Below, piece by piece: positions 1 through 8,894 of a stretch of DNA of 64,000 bases (position 1 is the first letter of the stretch; every line of letters starts with the position of its first letter). A model generated the notes under the pieces. The model was not told the DNA's origin. It made no database searches and saw only the letters and a program-made list of their open reading frames with translations. The position numbers and the translations under genes were made by a program. The stretch comes from DASTFP01 sp963816855 (GTDB lineage: Bacteria; Verrucomicrobiota; Verrucomicrobiia; Chthoniobacterales; Terrimicrobiaceae), in assembly GCA_963816855.1 (NCBI GenBank), contig CAWFMA010000024.1, positions 1 to 64,000 of the forward strand, given 5' to 3'.

Positions 1-670
1 CGAGCCTCAATCCGGCAAACGCCGCGAGCAGGATGATCCCCCGCCAATCGTCCGAGGGCGCGGCTTCCAGGAGTGCGGAAATCTCCTCCGGGGTGAAGGT
101 TTCCTTCTGCGCTTTGGCTTCGTGCGTCGCGAGGTAGTCAACCGCGAGGGCGGGATTCGTAGGGAGGTATCCCATCCGTACAGCTGCCCCGAGAGCCGAG
201 GCGACGATCCTTTGAGCCAGGTTTGCCGTCACCGGGGATTTGCCTTTGCGCAGCTCGCCGTCGCGGAAGGAGCGCACATCCTTCGGCGTCACAGCACGCA
301 GCGGGAGGCTCGCCCGTGCCCCGAGATGCGCGAGGAAGTCCTTTATCGGCTTTTCATATCGCTCGACGGTTTTCTGCCCCCGAGCGGCTTTCTTTGTCGC
401 CACCCATTCGCGAAGCCAGCTTTCAACCGTGAAATTGTCGAGCGGTTCGTCGCCCGCCCGCTCCAGGACTTCATTGAACAGCTTGCGGGCCTGCGCGGTG
501 GTGAGTGTGCGTCTGAGCGCCGCCCGTTCCGCTTGTTCGAGCTTCATGCAAAACTCGGTTGCCTTGCGACGGTCGGTCTGCTTCGTGGATTTCTTGAGCC
601 ACCTGCCGTCGCCGGCGCGATAGGCGCAAAAAAAGTATGGAGAACGCGGGCGCCTGAAAATGCTGGCCAT
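1..670 (-). CDS. Tyrosine recombinase/integrase, partial (N-terminal 223 residues)
   Basis: The minus strand is open from an ATG at 670 to the left edge of the window and begins MASIFRRPRSPYFF. About residues 15-60 form an Arg/Lys-rich arm-type DNA-binding segment. About residues 75-165 look like a SAM-like core-binding domain (FTVESWFREW, VERYEKPIKDFL, VTANLAQRIVASAL). The catalytic domain starts near residue 190 with FTPEEISALL, and the visible sequence ends in FAGLRL, the box I motif that carries the first catalytic arginine. The remaining catalytic residues lie outside the window. Phage-type integrases of this family mark prophages or integrative elements. The neighbouring decayed epimerase fits an island boundary. 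No att site or tRNA is visible beside it. Confidence 0.85.
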   Translation of the reverse strand, partial: MASIFRRPRSPYFFCAYRAGDGRWLKKSTKQTDRRKATEFCMKLEQAERAALRRTLTTAQARKLFNEVLERAGDEPLDNFTVESWLREWVATKKAARGQKTVERYEKPIKDFLAHLGARASLPLRAVTPKDVRSFRDGELRKGKSPVTANLAQRIVASALGAAVRMGYLPTNPALAVDYLATHEAKAQKETFTPEEISALLEAAPSDDWRGIILLAAFAGLRL

Positions 671-810
671 GGTAGTAGGCAACCTAGTGGGAATGTCCCC
701 CGGTGTCAAGCACGTCCCAAGATGTAGTATTTATGCGGTTCTGCGGGTCATCGGAGGGGCGGTATCGAACATGGGATTCGATTCGAAGGCGGCGCAGATC
801 TCGGTGGGCT

Positions 811-1717
811 TCACTTGGCGAGCCATTCCAACCGTCAGGGAGCAAAAGCGAAGGTTTTCTTGGCTTTTTCGTTCGACGCACCATCGAGCTTCGTGCCGTA
901 ATGGACCGCATCTTCGCCGGACGCGTCGCGCGCCTGTTGCTCGGTGATCCTGGGCGGTGGTGGTGCCCTCAGGAAGCGCGCGAACTCCGGCAGCCAGTGA
1001 ACGACGGGGGGAGGGGTCGTCGTCGACAATGTTCTAAATCCCGGCAGGAGCTGCGAGGGCCGCCGCGGTTGCCGCGGCCACGTCCTCGACGTGGATCCAG
1101 GACCAGACGCCTTGATACCTTCGCCGACGATGGGCATTTCCTGCCGTCGAACCTGATCAGCGGCAGCGCCATCTGGATTAAACCAAGTCCTCGGGCCGTA
1201 GAAGAATCCGTAGCGAAGGCCGACACACTCCAGCGGCTCAGTCCACTCAAGCCGCGACTCGAACTCGGCATACATCTGGGCGCTCAGCGCCACACCGGCG
1301 CAGGTCGATCGCCAGTCCGTCGGACTCGTCGGCCACACGCCTCTGGCTTTCAGGAAAAAGCCGCTTAGCTGCTGCAGGTGTCGGCGCACGCCGACCGCTC
1401 GCGGCACGCAACAGGTTGCGGCCCCCTCAAGTCTCAGTTAGAGATCCCCTTGGATGGCGGCCGCGATTTGCGACGGATCGCTCGGCAACGCCGTCAGCTG
1501 ATTGATGACCACCTCGGTCTTCGATTGCTGCAGAACCTGTCTCAGGCCTGATTCATCGAATGCACTGACCACGGCGACTGCCGCTCCAAGATTCTTCAGT
1601 TTTCGTGTGTGCCTCCCTCGGAGCGGACATACCGGTCACCGAGTGACCTTGACGAACCAGCAGCGCGATCAACGGCTGGCCGATGGCGCCGCTGGCTCCG
1701 GCGACAAAGATTTTCAT
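811..1717 (-). pseudogene. NAD-dependent epimerase/dehydratase (extended SDR), frameshifted pseudogene
   Basis: An ATG at 1717 opens a classic Rossmann start, MKIFVAGASGAIGQPLIALL, but the frame is lost within about 40 residues. Homologous sequence continues in other frames: one reads KTEVVINQLTALPSDP before a stop near 1440, and a later one reads SAQMYAEFESRL and ECVGLRYGFFYGPRTWF, then VVHWLPEFARFLRAPPP and KAKKTFAFAP. The terminal RLEWLAK sits in yet another frame and ends at 811. At least three or four frameshifts are needed to restore one protein of about 300 residues. The family is atypical/extended SDR sugar or steroid epimerases. Sequencing error alone is unlikely to explain this many shifts, because the other genes in the window are intact. 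Confidence 0.75.
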
Positions 1718-1920
1718 GCCTGCCGTCCTTCCTCTCTGTCGGTTGAAGTCGCCAGCGCTATCTTGTGTCTGACGACAATTCCCAGGACTTTGGCGGACCG
1801 CGCTGTCTAAGCCGGAGAAGTTCCCGGCCAGCTCGCGCCATCACGAGGCGCTGCGTTCAGGTCGAGCTTGCTTTGGCCCTTCATCGCGAACATCATGACC
1901 TGCTTTCCGGTAGTCCCATC
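1718..1920. other. Intergenic gap with no supported gene
   Basis: About 200 bases separate the epimerase pseudogene from the guanylyltransferase gene. I see no convincing coding frame, hairpin or promoter here. A promoter for the downstream plus-strand gene would be expected in this stretch, but I cannot place one. Confidence 0.4.
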
Positions 1921-2964
1921 ATGTCCAATCATCTGTTTACCTTCATTCTCGCGGGCGGAAGCGGCGAACGCTTTTGGCCGCTCAGCCGTTCCAAAACCCC
2001 GAAGCACTTGCTGCGACTTCTGAGCGACCAGACCCTGCTGGAAACGACGGTTCGGCGGGTCGAGAACCTTGTACCGTGGGATCGGGTATTTATCCTCACC
2101 AACGCCGCTCAGGCCGATTCCATCCGGAAGGAGCTCCCTTTTATTCCTCCCGAAAACGTCGTCGCAGAACCAGAGAAGCGCGACACGGCGCCGGCGTGCG
2201 CTCTGGCCGTCGGCTTTGCCCGGGCTCGTGACCAAGACGCGATTTGCGCGCTCCTCCCCGCGGATGCCGTAATTCACAACATTCCGGTCTTTCAGCGGCA
2301 ATTGGCCGCGGCGGCGGAAGTGGCTGGAAAGCGCGACGCCTTGATAACCTGTGCGATCCCTCCCTCGTATCCGTCGACCGGTTTTGGCTACCTCCATCTT
2401 GGCGAAGCTCTCGACTCGGTTCACAAAGTTATCCGCTTCGTTGAAAAGCCCGACCTTCCGACCGCAGAAAGCTACTGCAAGAGTGGGCAATATGCCTGGA
2501 ATGCCGGCATGTTCATCTGGCGCGCCGAAGTATTCCTGCGCGAAGCCGAGCGCCTGGTTCCGCCGCTTGGCGAGTTCATCCGCGATTTCCCGGCTGGGGA
2601 CGCGGCCGGATATCTCGCCGAGCGTTTCGCGAAACTCCCGAAAATCTCGGTGGACTATGCGATCATGGAAAAGGCCTCGGAGGTGCTGGCAGTCATGGCG
2701 GAGTTCGACTGGGACGACGTCGGTTCCTGGACGGCGCTTCCCGAGCACCTCGGTCACGACGAGGATAGCAATACCTTGCGCGGCGAAGTCGTGAGGCATG
2801 AATCGCGCAACAACATTGCCCTCAGCAACGGACGGCTGATTGCGTTGTGCGGGGTGGAAGACCTTATCGTGGTGGAGACTCCGGATGCGGTGCTCGTCTG
2901 CCATCGCGATGCCGCGCAGGACATCAAGAAACTGCAGCCGCTTCTGCCGCCCGGCGTCCGCTGA
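1921..2964 (+). CDS. manC: Mannose-1-phosphate guanylyltransferase (single domain)
   Basis: The predicted enzyme converts mannose-1-phosphate and GTP to GDP-mannose, the activated sugar for polysaccharide and LPS glycan synthesis, in the cytoplasm. It has 347 residues, starting at ATG 1921. The nucleotidyltransferase signature FILAGGSGERFWPLSR with a nearby Lys (SKTPKHLL) lies at residues 6-28. Further family blocks are EKRDTAPACALA, LLPADAVI, the sugar-binding VEKPDLPTAE and YAWNAGMFIWRAE, and DWDDVGSW. The length matches the short ManC type without a C-terminal phosphomannose isomerase domain. The frame is open further upstream, but the signature sits right after this ATG. The symbol is by family; nucleotide and sugar specificity are not proven. 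Confidence 0.85.
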   Translation: MSNHLFTFILAGGSGERFWPLSRSKTPKHLLRLLSDQTLLETTVRRVENLVPWDRVFILTNAAQADSIRKELPFIPPENVVAEPEKRDTAPACALAVGFARARDQDAICALLPADAVIHNIPVFQRQLAAAAEVAGKRDALITCAIPPSYPSTGFGYLHLGEALDSVHKVIRFVEKPDLPTAESYCKSGQYAWNAGMFIWRAEVFLREAERLVPPLGEFIRDFPAGDAAGYLAERFAKLPKISVDYAIMEKASEVLAVMAEFDWDDVGSWTALPEHLGHDEDSNTLRGEVVRHESRNNIALSNGRLIALCGVEDLIVVETPDAVLVCHRDAAQDIKKLQPLLPPGVR

Positions 2965-3025
2965 CAGGGTGCCCGTCCGAGGCACCTCGCGTTGATTTTG
3001 ATTTCGCTTCGGTTAGGCTTTTTCC

Positions 3026-3991
3026 GTGCAATATCGTACCCTTGGCAAATCCGACCTGAACGTTTCCGTAATTAGCCTCGGGACAATGTCTTGGCCGGGG
3101 TGCAACTACGGAGACAGCGGCTATTCGCCGACACCCGAGGACTTCGCGGCCACCCGCGAAATGGTCCGGACTGCCTTTGATAGCGGGATCAATCTTTTCG
3201 ATGCGGCCGAGGGTTACGGTCGCGGATTGGCTGAGGAAATGCTGGGTCGGACGCTTCAGGAGCTCGGTTGTCGCGAGAAGGCGGTTATCGTGACCAAAGT
3301 GGGTCCGCTCTTTGGGGAAGAACAGACCGGAGGCAGAACCTGCAATCTTTCCGCAAAACACATCGCCGATCGCTGCGCCCTTAGCCTCAAGCGCCTGCGC
3401 ACGGATTATGTCGACCTTTACCTGGCGCACTGGCCCGATCCGCGCACGCCCATCGAGGAGACCATGGAAGCGGTGGCCAAGCTTAAGGAAGAAGGCAAGA
3501 TCCGCTGGTTCGGCGTTAGCAATTTTTCCAACGATCTGCTGGGCGCCGCGTTGCGGCGGGGGATCGTCGCTTCCAATCAGCTTCCCTACAGTCTGGCGGA
3601 TCGAACCATCGACACGGACAAGCGCCCGTTCTGCGTCGAGAACCGGGTGGGAATCATGGCGTATTCGCCTCTCGGCAAGGGGGTCCTGAGCGGAAAGTAT
3701 GACGCGCAACATTTGCCACCACCGGGTGATTACCGGCATACCCGAAAGTATTTCGCAAAGGAGAACTTTTCGCGCTACTTCGCTCTGGCTGGGCGCTTGC
3801 GTGAGCTGGCGCTCCAAATCTCCTGTACCGCCGCGCAACTCGCTCTGGCTTGGGTCCTTGCGCAGCCGGGGATTACCGTGGCTCTGCCCGGCGCGAAATC
3901 CCCGGACCAGGTCCGTGCCAACGCCGGAGCCAGCGACCTCTCGGTTCCCGAATCCGTCCTTGCGGAGCTCGGCGCATTGTCGCAGGGGTGA
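3026..3991 (+). CDS. Aldo/keto reductase
   Basis: This is a 321-residue NADPH-dependent TIM-barrel oxidoreductase that starts with GTG (MQYRTLGKSDLNVSVISLGTM). The catalytic tetrad can be placed: Asp and Tyr in NLFDAAEGYG, Lys in VIVTKVG and His in YLAHWPD. The C-terminal cofactor-binding region reads ITVALPGAKSPDQVRAN. It resembles the YajO/Tas/IolS-like AKR subfamilies, whose substrates vary widely. It follows the guanylyltransferase by about 60 bases on the same strand and may be co-transcribed. Substrate unknown. Confidence 0.88.
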   Translation: MQYRTLGKSDLNVSVISLGTMSWPGCNYGDSGYSPTPEDFAATREMVRTAFDSGINLFDAAEGYGRGLAEEMLGRTLQELGCREKAVIVTKVGPLFGEEQTGGRTCNLSAKHIADRCALSLKRLRTDYVDLYLAHWPDPRTPIEETMEAVAKLKEEGKIRWFGVSNFSNDLLGAALRRGIVASNQLPYSLADRTIDTDKRPFCVENRVGIMAYSPLGKGVLSGKYDAQHLPPPGDYRHTRKYFAKENFSRYFALAGRLRELALQISCTAAQLALAWVLAQPGITVALPGAKSPDQVRANAGASDLSVPESVLAELGALSQG

Positions 3992-4005
3992 TCCCGCCTG
4001 ATCGC

Positions 4006-5103
4006 CTAGCGCGGCCGATCGCCGGTTGGATCGGCAACCTCCGCCACCTCGTCGCTGGTGAGCGGCAGTGCCACCGCCTTCCCCTCGGCGGAAGATTCGA
4101 CGGCCGCCTCCAATACTGCCATCACGGCGACCGCCTGCGGCGGCGGCACCGGATTCGGCGCACGGCCAAGGAGAGCATCGCGTATGCCTTGATAGTACCT
4201 GCGCTGGTCTCCGTTCGGCACGGGAAGTTTCAGGGGTTCATTTCCGGAGCCGTCGTAGAAAATGCCTGGGTTGGGATCCTCGCCCCAGCCCGCTTGGCCC
4301 GGGACAACGCCGCGGACCAACTGTTCTTCCTGCGCGTCCAAGCCGTATTTCAACCAACTGCCGCGCATTCCATGTATCGCCATCCGCGGGATTCCTCCGG
4401 CGACCAGAGCGGAACCGTGCAAAATGACTTGGAGCTGGCCGTAATCCAGGATTACGTGAAACCAATCATCGGTTCGCGCCAGTCGGCGTTGCCTTACCAG
4501 CTTTGCGCTAAGCGAATTCGGCAACCCAAAAAGCTGGAGAGCTTGGTCAGCCAAGTGGGGACCCAAGTCGTACCACAAGCCCGCTCCTGGGCCGCCGGCT
4601 TCACGCCACCGGTCCCTGATCTCGGGTCGGAAGCGATCGAAGTGTGATTCGAAATGCCGAACCTCGCCGACCCGTCCGTCCTCGATAACCTGCCGCGCTC
4701 CGAGAAATTCACTATCCCAACGCCGGTTTTGGAACACTGAGAGAAGCCGACCCTTGGAGCGCGAGAGATCTCTGAGCCGTCGCGCTTCCGCCAGCGTGAT
4801 GGTGAAGGGCTTGTCAACAATGACATGCTTTCCGGCATTCAGGGCGGCTGTCGCGAGCGGAACATGAGTCTCATTGGGACTGGCAATTACCACCAGGTCC
4901 ACGCCAGCGTGCTTGGCTACGTCTTCAGGTTCGTCCAGAACTTGCGCTTGCGGCAAACTTTTCCGCACGAGTTCCGGATGGCGAGAACTGACCAGGGTAA
5001 GTTCGAGACCGGGAACGGACTGGATCAGAGGTGCATGAAAAGTCTTGCCCACGAAACCAAAGCCGATAAGGGCTACGCGCACGGGGTCAGCAGTTTCGGT
5101 CAT
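4006..5103 (-). CDS. Gfo/Idh/MocA-family oxidoreductase, YdgJ-like
   Basis: This 365-residue NAD(P)-dependent sugar or polyol oxidoreductase has an N-terminal Rossmann fold (VALIGFGFVGKTFHAPLI, residues 10-27), the family's catalytic Lys in the EKP-like motif VIVDKPFTITLAEARRL (about residues 92-108), and the block VFQNRRWDSEFL. The run FESHFDRFRPEIRDRWRE with GAGLWYDLGPHLADQALQLFGLP is characteristic of the Escherichia coli YdgJ subgroup. It converges with the aldo/keto reductase on the opposite strand (15-base gap). The physiological substrate is not evident. Confidence 0.88.
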   Translation of the reverse strand: MTETADPVRVALIGFGFVGKTFHAPLIQSVPGLELTLVSSRHPELVRKSLPQAQVLDEPEDVAKHAGVDLVVIASPNETHVPLATAALNAGKHVIVDKPFTITLAEARRLRDLSRSKGRLLSVFQNRRWDSEFLGARQVIEDGRVGEVRHFESHFDRFRPEIRDRWREAGGPGAGLWYDLGPHLADQALQLFGLPNSLSAKLVRQRRLARTDDWFHVILDYGQLQVILHGSALVAGGIPRMAIHGMRGSWLKYGLDAQEEQLVRGVVPGQAGWGEDPNPGIFYDGSGNEPLKLPVPNGDQRRYYQGIRDALLGRAPNPVPPPQAVAVMAVLEAAVESSAEGKAVALPLTSDEVAEVADPTGDRPR

Positions 5104-5244
5104 GAAAGGCTATCGGAGGAAAGTGAGCATAGTATGCGCTGACCGGCGCGATGGAAGCACCAAAAGACCACTCTCGATATTGTATCGGCGCTCGCATCTC
5201 TCAATTTTGCTTCCTTTAAAACCGGTGAGCAGGGGCGGATGCCT

Positions 5245-6270
5245 TTATGACACTGTAACCGCCCTGCTGCGAAATCGCTTCACCGTCTCCGGTTGCGCCA
5301 CTCGGCAGCTCAAAGGCGGCAAGCCGCGCAAGAGCAACTCAACGTCGCCGACGACTATATTTCCAATTTCGGTAAAAGCTTCTTGAATACCACCCGAACG
5401 ATGAGCCGAAAGGATCACATTCGGAAGGTCACGAATGGGATGGTCCTTAGAGAACGGCTCCTCCGGAAAAACGTCCGTGGCCACTTTGAGATGACCCGAC
5501 TTTGCCGCCGCCGTTAGTGCATCAAAATCCACAACCCCAGCCCTGCTCATAAGTACAAACAATCCCCCGGGCCTAATGAGCGACAGTTCGCGGGCGCTAA
5601 GAAAACCCTGGTTTTCTGTGGTAACGCTCGCGAAAACAAAGATAGCGTCCGATGTAGAAAGCACTTCAGCCAGACTGGCGGGCGTGCAATCGTTATTGAG
5701 GATCTCTCGCTCCGGCAACCATGGGTCATAAACCTTCACCGGACAGCGAAACGGCCGAACCAATGGACGAAATGCTCGGGCGAGGTCTCCAAAACCAATG
5801 ATTCCCACCCGGGAACCCGTGAAGAGAAAGCATTGCCGGTTGCTCTCAAAGCCATACTTTTCGTTCCGTTCGTGGAAGGCGCGATCGTTCTTGCTCACGC
5901 CTCTCGCCAGATCGAGAGCCAGCGCCAAAGCCATTTCGGCAACCGGGACAGCGAACGCGGGACTCGCAACAAGAACGCGAATACCGTGACCAAAACAGTA
6001 GTCGTAGTCGATGTTCGGAAGGAAGTTCCCCTCGACATTGAAAATCGCTCGCAGTCTCTTGCCGCGCTCCAACCTCTTCCGGGGCAGGTCGCTTTGACCG
6101 ACAAGAATCTCGGTCTCGGGCAGCGCCTGTTCAAGCATTTCGGCGGGCATCGGTCCACTGTCGAAAACGGTGAGATCAGCCGACTCAGCCAGTTTGCTTT
6201 GGGCCTTGGCGTCGAAGATCAAATCCATAGTACGAGGGTGGGGGTCGATGATGATTTTTGCCTTACTCAT
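5245..6270 (-). CDS. D-isomer-specific 2-hydroxyacid dehydrogenase (SerA/GhrA-like fold)
   Basis: The protein has 341 residues. The NAD-binding motif is VGIIGFGDLARAFRPL. The catalytic Arg (FVLMSRAGVVDFDAL), Glu (DVFPEEPFSKDHP) and His (VILSAHRSGG) are all present in the family order, so the enzyme should be active. It probably interconverts a 2-oxoacid and a D-2-hydroxyacid; the substrate is unknown. It lies just upstream of a LacI-type gene on the same strand within a sugar-metabolism neighbourhood, so sugar-acid metabolism is a reasonable inference. Confidence 0.85.
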   Translation of the reverse strand: MSKAKIIIDPHPRTMDLIFDAKAQSKLAESADLTVFDSGPMPAEMLEQALPETEILVGQSDLPRKRLERGKRLRAIFNVEGNFLPNIDYDYCFGHGIRVLVASPAFAVPVAEMALALALDLARGVSKNDRAFHERNEKYGFESNRQCFLFTGSRVGIIGFGDLARAFRPLVRPFRCPVKVYDPWLPEREILNNDCTPASLAEVLSTSDAIFVFASVTTENQGFLSARELSLIRPGGLFVLMSRAGVVDFDALTAAAKSGHLKVATDVFPEEPFSKDHPIRDLPNVILSAHRSGGIQEAFTEIGNIVVGDVELLLRGLPPLSCRVAQPETVKRFRSRAVTVS

Positions 6271-6340
6271 AGCCTAGCTAACGATTTGGTTGTGGAAATT
6301 CGATCGCGCCATTCCCTCTCCGATCTATTTGGTTGATCGA

Positions 6341-6772
6341 TCAATCGGTCGATTGAGACGGCCGCAATAATCTACTGCCCATAACAACAAGCTGATCGAA
6401 CGTCTGGATATGGAGCGTATTCAGGCCGTTACCGATGGTGCCGATAAGGCCACCAACCACACGGAAGGGGATGCGTCCCATACCCCCAAAAGGCTTCTCG
6501 ATTGCGATTCCGATGGCGCCGAAGAAAGGGTGGGCCGATTGGGGCACGAGCACGCCGATCGTTTCTGTTGATCTTCGCCTCAGGCCACGGGCGATCATCG
6601 CGCTCGGTGGATAGTTGAGCCTCTTCATCGCTCTGAGCACGGTCTCTCGAACGTTCGATGCGGCGTAGCCGCTTTGGTTGACCCCTCTCGATACTGTGGA
6701 GATGGACACATTCGCCTGAGTGGCGACTTTTTTCATATTACCCTGCACGGAGTATACACAGGTCTTCTCCAT
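6341..6772 (-). pseudogene. LacI-type regulator with an internally deleted sensor domain
   Basis: The protein has 143 residues, against roughly 330-350 for intact LacI-family repressors. The N-terminal helix-turn-helix and hinge are well preserved (KKVATQANVSISTVSRGVN, then VRETVLRAMKRLNYPPSAMIARGLRR), as is the first strand of the periplasmic-binding-like domain (TIGVLVPQSAHPFFGAI). The sequence then jumps to what resembles the extreme C-terminus of the family (FGGMGRIPFRVV and DQLVVMGSRL). About 200 residues of the effector-binding core are missing. I chose the ATG at 6772 because the HTH needs a few residues before KKVA; an internal ATG at 6736 is possible. It may be a pseudogene or an effector-blind DNA-binding protein. 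Confidence 0.65.
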
Positions 6773-7003
6773 GCGAGGCTTATTTTTCAAACGCCGGCCC
6801 GCTTCATGGCGAATAGAAGCGGAGAGCTGCGGTTTTTCACGTCGCCAACCGCCCGGCTGAGCGCTTTCGACATCTGCTGCGGTTTTTGCAAAGCTGTTTG
6901 CTGTTGACTCCATGGGTGCACGTATGTTCGAGCGTGGCAATTTTTGCTTCGCCTGAAGCTCCTGCTCTTCGCAAACGCCCGATTTTCTGACTATCCTGTG
7001 CCC
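6773..7003. promoter_or_regulatory. Divergent intergenic region, probable promoter zone
   Basis: About 230 bases separate the minus-strand LacI-type gene from the plus-strand HAD gene. Divergent orientation means promoters for both must lie here unless one gene is silent. I could not identify convincing -35/-10 pairs or a clear LacI-type palindromic operator. Confidence 0.3.
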
Positions 7004-7708
7004 ATGGCGAAAATTTGCTGCAAAGCGCTCCTGTTCGATATGGATGGCGTGTTGATCGACTCGACTCCCGTCGTGACGCGCGTCTGGTCCGAATGGGCGC
7101 GGCGGCACGGCTTCGATCCCGATGAAATCGTCCGCCGAGTCCATGGCCGTCCCAGCATCGCGACGATTCGCGAACTTCTTCCCACCGCTGATCACGAGGC
7201 GGAGAATCGTGAAGTCGAGCGCCGCGAGATCCTGGATCTTGACGGGGTCATTCCCATGCCAGGAGTTCGCGGACTCCTGGCCTCGTTGCCCCCGGATCGT
7301 TGGACAATCGTCACCTCGGGCACGAGGCCGCTGGCCAACGCTCGAATCCGCGCAGCGGGTCTTTCTGCGCCGGGCAGATTTATCACCGCCCAGGATATCG
7401 TTAATGGCAAGCCCGATCCGGAGCCATATCTTAAGGGAGCCGCCCTGCTGGGTTTTGCGCCCCAAGAATGCCTGGTTGTCGAGGACGCCGCGGCCGGCGT
7501 CCGCTCCGGCAAAGCGGCGGGAGCTCGCGTCGTCGCCGTTCAAACCACCGAGACCAACGATGTTCTCATTGAACTGGGCGCGGATTGGATCGTGAAGGAT
7601 TGCGGCTCCCTCTCGGTCGACGGATCCTGTCTGGTTGCCGGCACGGATGAGCGTGATTTGGTGATCAATGCTACTCCCTCGGGGCGCCAGCCGGAAGGAA
7701 GCCGCTAG
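7004..7708 (+). CDS. HAD-superfamily sugar phosphatase / beta-phosphoglucomutase-like hydrolase
   Basis: The protein has 234 residues. All four HAD motifs are visible: motif I LLFDMDGVLIDS (nucleophile Asp and acid/base Asp), motif II IVTSGT, motif III with Lys in NGKPDPEPYL, and motif IV VVEDAAAGV. A small helical cap lies between motifs I and II, as in the GPP/phosphoglycolate phosphatase and beta-phosphoglucomutase group. The frame is open upstream of ATG 7004, but motif I sits 8 residues after this ATG. The gene is divergent from the LacI-type gene and separated from it by about 230 bases. Glycerol or hexitol phosphate phosphatase is plausible. Confidence 0.85.
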   Translation: MAKICCKALLFDMDGVLIDSTPVVTRVWSEWARRHGFDPDEIVRRVHGRPSIATIRELLPTADHEAENREVERREILDLDGVIPMPGVRGLLASLPPDRWTIVTSGTRPLANARIRAAGLSAPGRFITAQDIVNGKPDPEPYLKGAALLGFAPQECLVVEDAAAGVRSGKAAGARVVAVQTTETNDVLIELGADWIVKDCGSLSVDGSCLVAGTDERDLVINATPSGRQPEGSR

Positions 7709-7733
7709 AAACCGGGCATCGCGCCGACGACCT

Positions 7734-8894
7734 TCAGAGGGCCGGCATTTTCGTCCAGGCGCCGCCCTCTTTCGCGCTGCGAACCGCCGTCGCGATGAAC
7801 GCCATGCCTTCCACTCCGTCGTCAACGGTTGGGAAATCCAATCCCTCCGGTGACGGCTGACCCATCACCTCGGCCTCGATAGCCCGGGCGGCTTCCAGGT
7901 AGATGTTTGCGAATGCCTCGATAAAGGCTTCCGGATGGCCAAACGGCAGCCGGGTAAATTTCTTGGCCGCATCGCTAACGTAACTATTGCCGCGCCGGTA
8001 AGTCTTTCTCGGTGCATCCTGGAACTTTACGACTAGTTCATTGGGATGCTCCTGGTGCCATTCCAGCGAGCCTTTGGTACCATAGACGCGGATCGCCAGA
8101 TTGTTCTCCTCGCCGGCGGAAATTTGAGAGGCATAAAGCACGCCGCGCGCGCCGCCCTTATAGCGCAGGAGCATGTTCCCGTCGTCTTCGAGTCGACGCC
8201 CTTCGACGAACGTTGAAAAGTCCGCGCAAAGCTCGTCGATCTCCAGCCCCGTAATGTAGCGAGCCAGGTTCTCCGCGTGTGTGCCGATGTCACCAATGCA
8301 ACCGCTTGCTCCCGCACGTTCGGGATCCGTGCGCCAAGAGGCCTGTTTTTGGCCTTCCTGATCGATGGGGTTCAGCAGCCAGCCTTGGGGATACTCCGCC
8401 ACGATTTTCAGGATTTTACCAATCTCGCCGGAATTTACCAACTCGCGCGCCTCCTTTACCATCGGGTAGCCGGTGTAGTTGTGGGTGAGGGCGAAGACCT
8501 TTCCACTCTTGCGGACAACCTCGCGGAGTTCGAGCGCTTCATCCAGATTGAGAGTCATCGGCTTGTCGCAGACGACGTTGAAACCGGCCTGGAGGAAGGT
8601 TCTGGCGGCGGGAAAATGAGCAAAATTCGGAGTGACTATCGATACGAAATCGATCCGTTGGTGAGCTGGAAGCTTGGTTTCGGCCTGGGCCATCGCTTCA
8701 TAGGTGTCGTACACCCGGTTGGGATTCAGCAAGAGGTGCTCTCCGCTTTCGCGCGATTTGGCCGGATTCGACGAAAACGCGCCGGCGACCAGCTCAATGC
8801 GGCCGTCGAGATTGGCGGCGAGGCGATGGACAGCGCCGATGAAAGCGTCTTTCCCTCCGCCGACCATACCCATTCTTAATTTGCGCGACGTCAT
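7734..8894 (-). CDS. Gfo/Idh/MocA-family oxidoreductase
   Basis: The protein has 386 residues, starting at the ATG at 8894 (MTSRKLRMGMVGGGKDAFIG). The Rossmann motif GMVGGGKDAFIGAVHR is followed by the conserved catalytic Lys in FNVVCDKPMTLNLDEALEL. The C-terminal half contains GDIGTHAENLARYITGLEID, with the conserved Asp and His of this family, and a typical Gfo/Idh C-terminal sheet. It overlaps the upstream isomerase gene by four bases (ATGA, 8891-8894), so the two are translationally coupled. Members of this subgroup often oxidise sugars at C3 or inositols; the precise substrate is unknown. Confidence 0.88.
   Translation of the reverse strand: MTSRKLRMGMVGGGKDAFIGAVHRLAANLDGRIELVAGAFSSNPAKSRESGEHLLLNPNRVYDTYEAMAQAETKLPAHQRIDFVSIVTPNFAHFPAARTFLQAGFNVVCDKPMTLNLDEALELREVVRKSGKVFALTHNYTGYPMVKEARELVNSGEIGKILKIVAEYPQGWLLNPIDQEGQKQASWRTDPERAGASGCIGDIGTHAENLARYITGLEIDELCADFSTFVEGRRLEDDGNMLLRYKGGARGVLYASQISAGEENNLAIRVYGTKGSLEWHQEHPNELVVKFQDAPRKTYRRGNSYVSDAAKKFTRLPFGHPEAFIEAFANIYLEAARAIEAEVMGQPSPEGLDFPTVDDGVEGMAFIATAVRSAKEGGAWTKMPAL

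Noticed and set aside
835..1407. Intact 190-codon minus-strand gene
   Set aside because: It is only one frame of a frameshifted epimerase; homologous sequence continues in other frames on both sides.
1807..2985. Long minus-strand frame of 392 codons
   Set aside because: It is a shadow of the guanylyltransferase gene on the plus strand and shows no domain.
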